Source: Proales similis
Taxonomy: Eukaryota; Rotifera; Eurotatoria; Ploima; Proalidae
Reading direction: 5' to 3'
Assembly (NCBI GenBank): GCA_019059635.1
Contig: JAGVRJ010000005.1
Coordinates: forward strand, 1,550,001-1,614,000
Length of the DNA: 64,000 nt
Shown piece by piece: positions 49,266 through 58,899 of this stretch; position 1 is the stretch's first letter; each line of letters begins with the position of its first letter. The notes below the pieces were generated by a model. That model was given only the letters and a program-made list of their open reading frames with translations, was not told the DNA's origin and did no database searches. The translations under genes and the position numbers were made by a program.

Positions 49266-49488
49266 TGGGCGAAATTTTTTCTAGCCATGCGATAAAAAAA
49301 TTGATTAGAATTGATTACAGTGCCAAGTCGATGCTGAGATAAAAAAAATTGCTCGGCGAAGAATTTGAAAGAAGAAAAAGATAAATGAATAGAAACAGAC
49401 GAAAACTGTGACCATCAATACAATGAGATCAAACAGAGCCTAAGAATCAGCAACCGTGGCGTCCAGAAGCATTTCTCATTCAAACGAG

Positions 49489-51032
49489 TTAACTGTACAT
49501 TTTCTTGTCGCAGCAAGCATGCGAGTTGAACACATAGCGTTTGCAGACGATTGGCGCCAAGCTCTGCTTGAGCTTCATGAATATGCGCTTGAACTCAAGA
49601 CCGTCGCCTTTGGAGAGACGGAAGTCGGCCAGCACGCCGCATTGCGAGTTCATTTCGATTATGTTCACTTTGAACGTCAGCTGAGTCTGACGCTTGTCCG
49701 TTGTGTTGACCGTGATCTGTCGCTGATGTTGATTCAATATGGTCAGCTTGTAATCGTACATTGACTTTTGGAAAAGTTTCTTCAGCTCATCAGTGGCAGT
49801 CTGCAGGTCAGAGTGCACAAACATTCGAGTCATTCTCTTGACCATTTTGAGGAACGGCGACTGAGTGTATTGTGACGAGCCGTATTGCGACAGAGACTGA
49901 GTGGCGTTCGACTGCGAGTTGAGCAGCATATTGTCAATCGATGTCGGCTGCGAGAAGCTCTCAAAGTGAGTGCTTGAGCATTCACAGTTCTCTTTGGAGT
50001 CGGTCACGCACAACTCTGTTGGCAAGTTGCCAGCCTGCTCTGAGCTTCTCTGCTCGCTTCCGTGGAACACGTAGGTCGGCTGCGACAAGAACAGATAGTT
50101 ATCGTGTCTTGAGTCACTGTAGGCGCCCATCGGCTCATATTCGGGGTTCTTTGCCGCCCTCTGGAACCAGGAGCTCGATCTAATTTGACGCAACGTGAAC
50201 CGCTGAGTCGGATCGTATTTGAGAATGTTTTTGATGAGCGAAAGCGCCGAGTTTTCAATCTTGTTCCATGGCGATCGTTGATACGAGTCGTTCCTGATCC
50301 AGGCCACAAACTCGGCACACTCGAGTACCGGCTTGTCCCAGGGCAGTTCGCCGGCAAGCATCGCCACCAGAACAATGCCAGCAGACCAGATGTCTGTGGG
50401 AGTCGCCTTGTACTCGCTGCGGCAGAGCACCTCAGGAGCCACATAAGGCGCTAGAGAGCAATTCAGTCCAAATCTGGCCAATAAGCTTTATCAAGAGAGC
50501 ACCTACCGGTTCCGCAAGGTGACGAAAGCAGCCTTTCATTGCCACGGTATTGAAACAGAGTGGCCAGGCCAAAGTCGGCGATTTTAATTTGATCGGCCTC
50601 GTTGAGAAGAAGATTTTCCGGCTTGAGATCGCGATGCACAATGCCCTTCGAGTGAAGGTACTCTACACCGTTGATGAGTTGACCGAAGTATTTGTGCGCC
50701 AAGGCCAAGTCCATTCCTAGATCGGGCTCGATCCGGTCGAACAGTTCGCCGCCAGACGCGTACTCGAGCACAATATAGAACTTGTCGAGCTGCTGAAAAG
50801 ACGAGTAGTACTTGATCACATTCTCGTGGTTCAGTGACTTGTGGATGAGAACTTCCTTTTGCAGCGGGGTTTTGTCGTTCAGCAAGTTCAGGCTGATTAT
50901 TTTGATCGCGCGCGTCTCTTGCGATTTGGTGTTGACTGCCAGTTTCACTTCGCCGTATGCACCCTCGCCGAGTGTGTTGGCAAACTCCCAGCTGCCAATG
51001 TGCGTTTCGCTGCATACTTCCATGGCGCTCAT
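49489..51032 (-). CDS. CHEK1: Checkpoint kinase 1
   Basis: Ser/Thr kinase activated by ATR after replication stress; it restrains CDC25 to hold the cell cycle. Two exons (minus): 51032-50507 and 50450-49489, intron 56 bases, 495 residues; the human protein is 476. The kinase domain starts near residue 15: glycine loop LGEGAYGEV, ATP-site Lys about 44 (AIKI), HRDLKPEN with catalytic Asp about 135, DFG 153-155, and CGTAPYVAPEVL formed exactly across the splice. GGELFDRIEPD and AMLAGELPWD are CHK1 hallmarks. The middle has several SQ pairs, the ATR consensus, around FSQPTSIDNMLLNSQ. The C-terminal KA1-like regulatory domain contains VKRMTRMF, TTDKRQTQLTFKVNIIEM and DFRLSKGDGLEFKR, as in vertebrate CHK1. 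The second ATG, at codon 4, is an alternative start. Confidence 0.96.
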
Positions 51033-51468
51033 TTTTCTCCGGCTCGTTGGCCTCAATCGACGCTCAGTGAATTCTCAATATTTGGCTAACGTTACACTCA
51101 CGCATTCAACGCATTCAACACACACATACAAACAAGACTAAGTTGAACTTGTGACTTGCCAACTTTTCCCTTTGCGCTCTCTCAGAATGACTCTTTGCCT
51201 CCCTCTCTCTCTCTCTCTTGACTTGTGTCTCTATCCCAAATTCGCTTTGCATTTCGCTCTGAGCGCTGGATCGTTGCTTCTTCGTGAGCTTCTTAGTTTG
51301 AATCAATTTTGCGTTTATTAGATTGGGCGTTGAACTCGCATAAAATCGAGCAACTTGCTTTTTTTTACATTCGAGTAAAAACACTGAGCAAATGTGGCTT
51401 TTAGAAAAAAAAGTAAATAAACAAAGAGAAAGAGAATAACAAAAGCAAAGAGAAATGAGAAATAAAAG
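51033..51468. other. Spacer between TCF15-like gene and CHK1
   Basis: 436 bases on the minus-strand path from the bHLH stop to the CHK1 start. It must hold the CHK1 promoter and bHLH 3' UTR. A CT run lies near 51201-51220. No minus-strand canonical AATAAA is visible for the bHLH gene. Confidence 0.5.
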
Positions 51469-52314
51469 TCAAAACATTTTGTGTCGATTTGCTTCCTCGT
51501 GTGAGCTATTGGACGAACTATTAGAGCTAAACGATGACGAGCTGAATGATGTATTCTCTACGCTAGACGTTGACTTCTTGTCGCCCAGGCAAAATGTGCA
51601 AACAGCTGTCCTTGCCTCTCCTTCGAAGAGTCTAAGAGTTGGTGTCGGAGACTGAGTTTTGGCCAAAAAGGAGCACAAGTTTAGAGGAAAATGGACTTAC
51701 CGCTGTCTGTGTATACAAGGCTCGCCAGAGTACTCGATCGGCATTACCAGACTTGCGTGTAGATGATTTATGTAGCTGACGGCTAGTCGAAGCGTTTCGA
51801 TTTTGGACAGCTTTCGGTCGGCCGGCTCGGTCGGTATTAAGCTTCTAAGTTTCCAGAACGCCGAGTTCACCGAATGGGTTCGGTCTCTCTCGCGCTGATT
51901 AGCGATTTGCCGCTGTTGCGGCGAGAACTTACGCGGTTTAGACGCGGACGACGAGCATTTCTCCTTATCGTCATTGACTGCCACCTCGATTTTCTCTGAG
52001 CTGCTCTGATCGGCGCTTCGCTTCACTCGTTTGGACCGCTCGGTGCGGGCCTTCTTCTCAACGCCAGCTAACAGCTCTGACGGCACGTTTCTTGCCAGGT
52101 TCGGAGTGCTGGCAAACGTCTGAGCACAAGCCAAGTGACTGTGTTCGAACGAACCGACAAAGTCGCGTGTTGGCAGACCATAAAACGAGTATTCGGTGCT
52201 GAGCATTTCGCTTGACTGATGCTCATTCTGTGCGCTGAGTTTATCTTTAAGATAGACGCTGGGGTCATAAAAGTGAAATTCGCCTCCGGTGGTCCAATTC
52301 ATAGGCTCGATCAT
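51469..52314 (-). CDS. bHLH factor of the TCF15 (paraxis)/scleraxis group
   Basis: Tissue-specific class A bHLH activator that dimerises with E-proteins; family members act in mesoderm and tendon or somite patterning. Exons (minus) 52314-51701 and 51631-51469, intron 69 bases, 258 residues. The bHLH is at about 133-187: basic region [19 protein letters not shown], then [30 protein letters not shown], the paraxis/scleraxis form. Exon 2 contributes the short C-terminal motif [10 protein letters not shown] (about 215-224), matching ICTFCLSNQRK of vertebrate TCF15 and SCX. This supports the two-exon model over stopping at 51697. A poly-Ser/Asn tail ends the protein. A basic stretch before the bHLH ([13 protein letters not shown], about 87-99) is a possible nuclear signal. 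TCF15 and SCX cannot be separated by eye. Confidence 0.88.
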
Positions 52315-52539
52315 ATCTTCAATTGAGATTATAACAGTCAGACCGTATTAGATCGACTCAATGATCAACGGACAAAAGACAAATGCTTAAATGACTTTTT
52401 TCTTCTACTTTTGTGTGTGCTTGCTCCCAAGCTGTGATTTTAAATCACCGCTCAAGATTTATATCAGCAGCCATTCGGTTCGATGTTAAGGCGAGCGAAA
52501 TGATCAAACGAAGGCGCAGAGCAAATGCATTCAAAGCGC

Positions 52540-52563
52540 GAGAGAGAGAGTGTGTGTGTGTGA
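52540..52563. repeat. (GA)5(GT)6 compound microsatellite
   Basis: GA units switch directly to GT units about 230 bases upstream of the bHLH start. Confidence 0.65.
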
Positions 52564-54962
52564 GTTTGAGCACAAACAAAAAGAGACAAGCTTGGTCTGG
52601 GATGAGCCGCTCGATTGAATAGATACTGACTTTGCAGATTGTGCTTGATAGAGTACATTTCTCAGCTCCTATTTATCGATGCTTCACATGTTCTTGCTAT
52701 TCTAATGTATCGAATTATCTAATTACCAATTCAACGAGCTCATTGCGATATAGAGGCGCTCGTCTGCCGGTGGAGGGCACTGAGAAGCGTCGAATGTTTT
52801 CTTTTAATTTATTTCGCTATTTTGTTTATTTGTAATGAAGAAAGACAATGGCCGCCTTCAAAAAAAAAAACGAGAGAGAGAGCTTCTAATTGTTTCACCA
52901 GTTGGCATGTATCTCCTCCATACGCTTCCGAATAGATTTTACGCCGCGTTAGTTACGCGCTCCGTTACTTAAACTCTTCTCAAACTATTCTGGCCTATGC
53001 TCTCTTCTGATTGCTTTTTATTATCTTTTCGCCCTCCGCTCACCTCCCCGCTCCCTGCATCTCTGTTTTTGTATAATTAAAAGAATCCGGATCCAATTAG
53101 CACATTGACGCGCGACTATCATCATCATCATCAATCGGCCACGCTTCACATCGGCCCGTCGTTTCCTCAATCTGCTCAAATCATTTTCAAAACGCTTTTC
53201 TCTGTTTTTTTCTTCTCAATCAATCCTTCAAACATTCCGCTGTCTTTTCTCATCTCAGAATCGTTTTACCGTTTGTTCGTCGACGGCCAACTCTTTCTAT
53301 TTAACGCCTTCAACCGCCGTGTGCCAGAAAATGAGGCCTTTCTTTGTATATTGGCTCAAGCCCAGCTTTAAATAAGACCTAAAGCCTTTTCCTTTAAATA
53401 ATCGCAGAATAGAAATTTAAATTTTCGTTAAAGCAAGCTAGAAAAACAATCACTCAAAGCTTGGCGCCAGGAGCTATTCGCACCGTGGCCGCTAAAATTT
53501 AAGTTGCGCAGCGAATAATTTAAAACTTGAGAGATGAAGAATCCTCTAAAAAGTTTAAGAACAAGCCTTGCGAAACAGTTGAGAAGGTCGAGCAATCAGC
53601 GAGCGAAACAAATATAATTTTCGAAAATTACGAACGTTTCTAAACATGTTGAATAAGGAGAAGAAAAGGTCGCTGATGGAAAAAAGTGTGACATGACGCG
53701 TCCTTATGGAAAATAAAAATGCAAATTAAGAGCAAAAATCTGAATACTTTGGGGCAGGACTTTGGGCCAAGCCTTTAATGAGGGAGATTATAAATACGCT
53801 AATAAATGTATTATAATTGGAGGTAACGCTCGGATAGGACGGAATTGTCCAATTGTTGCATTTTGTGGCTTATGCATCGGCGAAATGAAAAAGCCAGTTG
53901 GAAAGAATGACGAACCAGACCAGATTTTCATTCGACTGGCTTTGCTCAAGCTCTCAAGAGAAAGCTCAAACTTTCGGCTCCCAATGCGAATCACCGATAT
54001 CGATGCGAAGGCGTTCAGGTTTGCTTCAAGTTCACAAGTAGGATTTGAGAGCGGCACCTGCTAGAAGACCAGTCATGCGAGCCGGCATCACGCGATGGCG
54101 CATGTTGTTACATAAATAAGCAAGAAATCGAAACAATATAAATCAAAAGATCTCAAGCAAGCAGAGAGCAGTATCTTAATCACATTCAATTCTTCAACTA
54201 AAAAGTTAAAGCTTATGAGTCATTTGCTTTTAATGTTCATTCCAACACGCAATCGATATTTTGGGCGCATAGCATAATTGCGACGGGTGATTATTTTCTA
54301 TTTTGTTCAAAATTGAGAACAAGTTGAGTAAGACAACAGCGAAGCACTCAGGCTTGAACTGGATTCAGCGTGAACTTATGTACCGATCAGTTTGATTTGG
54401 CTCAAATTTATAAATGGCTTATGCACAATCATTTAGCGAGTTGCTATAACAAGCCGGTTTGCTCAGCCGCATGGTTTGAATTGTTCGTGCCTGCTAGCCA
54501 AACCCAGTAAACGAGTTGACTTGACGACCGAACTGTGTGCAAGTAATTTTCTATTTCACTCAATTTCTGCCTTATTTGTCGATCGGCTGGTAGTCGAAAT
54601 GCCGGTAGACGACTATCTCTAATATATGCCGAACGCATTATGTGTCGACTACTCTCATCTATCGATGGTCGGTTTGCTCATTCATACATTCGCTTGTTCA
54701 CTCGTTCACTCGGTAGGAAGCTTCATAATGCATTGAATATGATTCGAAACAAGAGTTTATCTATGAGACTCAGAGTAACTCAGATGTGTGTGTGCATGTT
54801 TGCTTATCTATTTTATTGAGGCGAGCTGGTCTTGCCTAATGAACGTCAAAGGCGCTTTTAAATTTCATTTTGCGGCTCATATGACATAATTCACTGTGCG
54901 GAGTGTGGAGCGAAACAAGCCGATTATGTCATTTGTCCATCCAGATTCTCTTTCGCCTCTCT

Positions 54963-54970
54963 TATATAAA
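54963..54970 (+). promoter_or_regulatory. TATA-like box before SPTLC2 copy A
   Basis: TATATAAA begins 31 bases before the first ATG. If it sets transcription 25-30 bases downstream, the start site would fall almost on the ATG, so its role is doubtful. The segment between it and the ATG ends in an acceptor-like CTTTTAG. Confidence 0.35.
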
Positions 54971-54993
54971 GCCGAACCTCTTGCAGCTTTTAG

Positions 54994-56871
54994 ATGATGA
55001 CTAGGGACGGCACAATCAAAACAGAAGCGAACAGTGCGCCGATAAGCTTCTCGGTGGCGGCCACCAAAAAAGGCGGTCACTTTCAAAATCAAGTGAAACG
55101 AGAAAGAACTCAGGTAAGTGGAAGCAGTCAGACTTCAACTCAAGTCTCTATCTACACGTTCGCTTCTTTCTGAAGAAGAAAGATAAGAGCAAGTACCAGG
55201 ACGAGACGTTCGAAGAGACGCCGCTCTTGCAAGCCATTTACACATACATATGCTACACGGTTCTGAACTTGTTCGGCTGGTTCCGTGACTTTATCCGAAG
55301 TGTTGGAATTGAGAAACGAAAAGGTGCTCGAGACAACAATCCGGCCGACTTTGTGCCTCTTTATCAAAGTTACGAGAGTTTTTACACACGCAATGTCTAC
55401 ACTCGCATTCGAGACTGCTTCAATCGGCCGATTTGTTCGGTTCCGGGCGCCTATCTTGAGCTGCTGGAGAGGAAAACCGACGACTACAACTGGTCGTTTT
55501 ACTTCACCGGCAACAAGATAAAAGCGTTGAACATGGGCTCGTACAATTATCTCGGCTTCGCGGAGAAGCAAGGGCCCTGTGCGGACGAAGCGATCAAGAG
55601 CGTCAAAGACTACAATTTAGTGACAGGCAGCACTCGAGCCGAGCTGGGTACGAGCAAGTATCATGTGGAGCTTGAACGATTGACGGCCGAATATCTGGGC
55701 GTTGAGTCAGCTGTTACGTTCGGCATGGGCTTTGCCACCAACGCTCTTAATATACCGGTCCTGGTCGGAAAGGGTTCGTTGATTCTGAGCGATGAGCTTA
55801 ATCACGCTTCGCTGGTTCTGGGCTCGCGTCTGTCTGGCGCCACAATCAAAGTGTTCAAGCACAACGACCCGGTCGATTTAGAGAATAAGATAAAGAAAGC
55901 CATCATCGAAGGACACCCGGTCACACGACGGCCTTGGAAGAAAATTCTCATCATTGTCGAGGGCGTTTACAGTATGGAGGGCTCAATTGTTCGACTCAAG
56001 GAGATAATTGCAATTAAAAAGAAATACAAGGCCTACTTGTATTTGGACGAGGCTCACAGTATCGGCGCAGTTGGCCCGACTGGACGAGGCGTTGTCGAGT
56101 ACTGGGGCTGTGATGTCAAAGATGTGGACGTGATGATGGGCACGTTTACAAAGAGCTTCGGCTCGGCCGGTGGCTACATCGCGGGGCCCAAACGAATCAT
56201 CGACTATTTGAAAATGCACTCGCACGCCAACTGCTATGCGGAGAGCATGAGCGCGCCGGTTGCCCTGCAGATCATTCAGACCATCAAAATCATCATGGGA
56301 CTGGACGGCACTAACGAAGGGCAGAAGAGAATTTCGCAATTGGCCGATAATACCAGATATTTCCGCGATCAGCTCGTTAAAATGGGCTTCATTGTTTATG
56401 GCAATCACGCCTCGCCAGTGGTCCCAGTCATGCTTTACATGCCGAGCAAGATAGCGTAAGTGCCCTGATTATGATTCAAACTGAGGCTAAAAACAAATGA
56501 TTATCTCAATTTTAAAATAATCTAGCGCCTTTAATCGTCTGATGCTGGATAGAGGCATAGCTTGCGTAACAGTCGGCTTTCCGGCCACCGGCCTAACTGG
56601 CGGAAGAGTTCGCTTCTGTCTGTCAGCTGCACATAGCCGCGAGATGCTCGACAAGGTGAATATTTTGATTTCAAATGCCGGAACCGATCGATATTCTTAA
56701 TTAAAGTGACAAACTAAGGCATTGGAAATAATTGAAGAATGCGGCATTCTCTCAGGCCTAAAGTGTTCGCAGATGAATAAGGCTCGATCACTGGAGGAAG
56801 TCAGAGAGCTCGACGCCCGTCTCAATCGAATTGAGGAGCTTGGAGGCGAGCAAGAGAAAACCATTTTCTAA
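54994..56871 (+). CDS. SPTLC2: Serine palmitoyltransferase subunit 2, copy A
   Basis: Catalytic PLP subunit of the ER enzyme that, with SPTLC1, joins serine and palmitoyl-CoA to 3-ketosphinganine, the first sphingolipid step. Four exons: 54994-55113, 55176-56455, 56526-56655 and 56719-56871; 560 residues (human 562). A hydrophobic segment near 58-80 ([15 protein letters not shown]) is the membrane anchor, then [57 protein letters not shown] and [14 protein letters not shown]-binding Lys is about 366 in [12 protein letters not shown]. Where copy B and human have a STRQE- or SSRQE-type segment, this copy has STRAELGTS. The C-terminus after FPATG diverges from copy B and is longer. Exon 2 spans three intron positions found in copy B. 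The exon 2 acceptor is a GAAGAAG tandem (55176 or 55179). Confidence 0.94.
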
Positions 56872-57625
56872 ACACAGTCCATTCATTACCTATGTTGCTG
56901 AAACTGAAGTTTGCTTTCGTTGTAAAAATAGTTATTCCATCGTATGAACAATATTCAATCACACGCATACACACACACAAAAGCACACGCGGCGCCATTC
57001 GTCTACATCACTACAAAGTCTTGAATATTTCCCAGCATTTGCATGAAGACAAGCAGTTTAAATATAGAAAATCCAAAGATGCGTATTGAGGCCAGTGACC
57101 AGATCCAAAGCGAGAGTGTAGTGAAAACCTTCGCCGCCACCAAAACTATGTAGAGCAGAGAAGAGCTCGAGGGAGAGAGAGAGAGACAAAGATGCATGAA
57201 GAAAGAGAGACGACAAATCATAATGCTTTCTATTTGAAGCTCTCCTCCTCAGCCTCTTGAGCTCGACTTAACTCTGTATTGTAAGAGGTGGCTTATTGGC
57301 CTAATGCTCCACAACACAACTCTCTCCAAAAAACTATTGCGCTTGGCTGATTCAAATTGTGCCACAAAACACTTTCTCCAACCAAAGTTTTTTTCATCAC
57401 TTTTTATCTATTTTTGATATTATAACTCTTATTGCATTGTTTTCGCCGTCGTGTAAAATTCGCTTTTTATTATTTTTTTTCTTCGTTCACTTTCTACACT
57501 GAGTAGCTAATTTACTCCATTTGAGGAGACGCTTAAATGAGAGGGTGTTTGGCGAGCTCGCCGCCCAAACAAAACACTCAAAATGATTTGAAGCGATCCT
57601 TAATTTTTCTCTCTCATTCCCTCTA

Positions 57626-57646
57626 TCTCTCTCTCTCTCTCTCTCT
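57626..57646. repeat. (CT)10 microsatellite
   Basis: Perfect TC/CT run between the SPTLC2 copies. Confidence 0.7.
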
Positions 57647-57721
57647 ATCTTGTCTCACTAGCTTCTCTTCGGTCTGTCATTGTTTATTACTCTTGGCTCT
57701 GATGCCTGCATACCAACACAA

Positions 57722-57737
57722 ACACACACACACACAC
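57722..57737. repeat. (AC)8 microsatellite
   Basis: Perfect AC run between the SPTLC2 copies. Confidence 0.7.
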
Positions 57738-58168
57738 GCACTTAAGCCCAGACTCACACACCAAAATAGATGCGCGATGCAACGATGGTTTCTCGAAATG
57801 ATAAAATCTAGCCATTTGATTTTTGAATCGACGTCAAGCCGTCAGCGCAAGTTAAAATAAAAATTAATCGAAACCAACATGCTTAATTAGCAGTCAAGTC
57901 GCATGTTAATAAAACGTGAGTAACTAGGACCTGCATTCTTTTGCTTTTGTTATTGTTCTTGTTATTGCCGTTTTAGTCGAACTGGTCGGGGAATCTCGCT
58001 AAACTCGCTAATTTTTGTTGTTGTTGCTTATTATTCGACAACCAACTGATTGCGTAATCCAACTCAGATGAATAATAGTGCCATAAAGCAATTTACGAGG
58101 AAAAAGAGAAATATTTTTTTCGATTCAAAGGTGAGCGCAAGAGTGAGCAAATGGGCGAGGTAGCAAGT

Positions 58169-58186
58169 TAGCTAGCTAGCTAGCTA
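58169..58186. repeat. (TAGC)4 self-complementary tetranucleotide
   Basis: Four and a half TAGC units. The unit run is its own reverse complement, so the tract can fold into a hairpin. Confidence 0.65.
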
Positions 58187-58899
58187 CCGAGCTGTGCATA
58201 TTCTGCGGACAATTGTGATGGGTTGAATCAGTGAGCGCGGTTCTGTTCGAAGGAACACGTTCTCGAATGTTCACGTCTGCTAATTCATTAACAGCGCTTT
58301 TCGCGTTGAAAAAATTCTAGATTTTTTATTGTTTGACAAACTCATTTCAAATGCATGAGCAACTCGTGCCGACACACGAGAGGTTATGCAAAGTAGAGAA
58401 AATGACGTTAAAGCTTGAGCGTCGGAAGTTGACTGTTCAAACCGCCGAGCGAAACGAGCCTGCTACGTATTTTTAAAAATTCCATCGAGCGAATTGACAA
58501 TCTGAGCCCTGCCACTTCTTCTCTTCGAAATTTTTTATTTCGAGCAAAGCTTTTTGTCGAGAGCTGTTTAAAAAAAAATTATTGGCTCAAATGTCCTCGA
58601 AATGTCGCAATCGGCATTTGTTTATCAATGTTTTCTTTTATCGGCCTGTTTGATAAGCGATCCTAGCCGGGCAGCTTGTATACGGATATGAAACGTGAAA
58701 CGAGTATGGTGCGATCTTAGAAAACTGTTGCCATGGAAAGCTGCGACGTCTCGAAAATTCCTCAGCTGAATTTTGTCGCGCTACAATTTTGATTGAGCGC
58801 TCAGTTCATATTCGCGAGCTAAATTTCTTGTGCATTTGCGGCTTTAATGCAGCCTTTCTAGTACGCATAAACGCATATTCGTTTTTCTAGAGTAAAGCG

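Larger units (their letters stand above)
46694..49488. other. SIX1/2 3' UTR and intergenic DNA
   Basis: No gene seen. A plus-strand AATAAA at 47558-47563 would give SIX1/2 an approximately 865-base 3' UTR. Several CT microsatellites occur (near 46885, 47244, 48426 and 49205). On the minus strand an AATAAA at 49265-49260 is the likely CHK1 signal. The open frame at 46836-47210 is discussed among the rejected items. Confidence 0.5.
52315..54993. other. Non-coding stretch, bHLH gene to SPTLC2 copy A
   Basis: 2.7 kb between divergent genes with no supported coding region. It is AT-rich around 53380-54400. It contains a GA/GT repeat at 52540-52563, an A10 run with GAGA near 52859-52882 and an ATC run near 53119-53132. 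A TATATAAA lies just before SPTLC2 copy A. It probably includes the bHLH promoter. Confidence 0.5.
56872..58899. other. Spacer between the two SPTLC2 copies
   Basis: 2.0 kb with no supported gene. It holds a GA run (57172-57186), a CT run (57626-57646), a CA run (57722-57737) and a TAGC repeat (58169-58186). A plus-strand AATAAA near 57856 is the only canonical signal seen, nearly 1 kb past the copy A stop, so the 3' end of copy A is unclear. Confidence 0.5.

Noticed and set aside
49489-51032. Two separate kinase fragments rather than one CHK1 gene
   Set aside because: A 56-base intron joins them exactly inside CGTAPYVAPE, a conserved activation-segment motif.
53762-54064. 100-codon frame between the bHLH gene and SPTLC2 copy A
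   Set aside because: Lacks an ATG at its start, and both strands are open over the same interval; no family resemblance.
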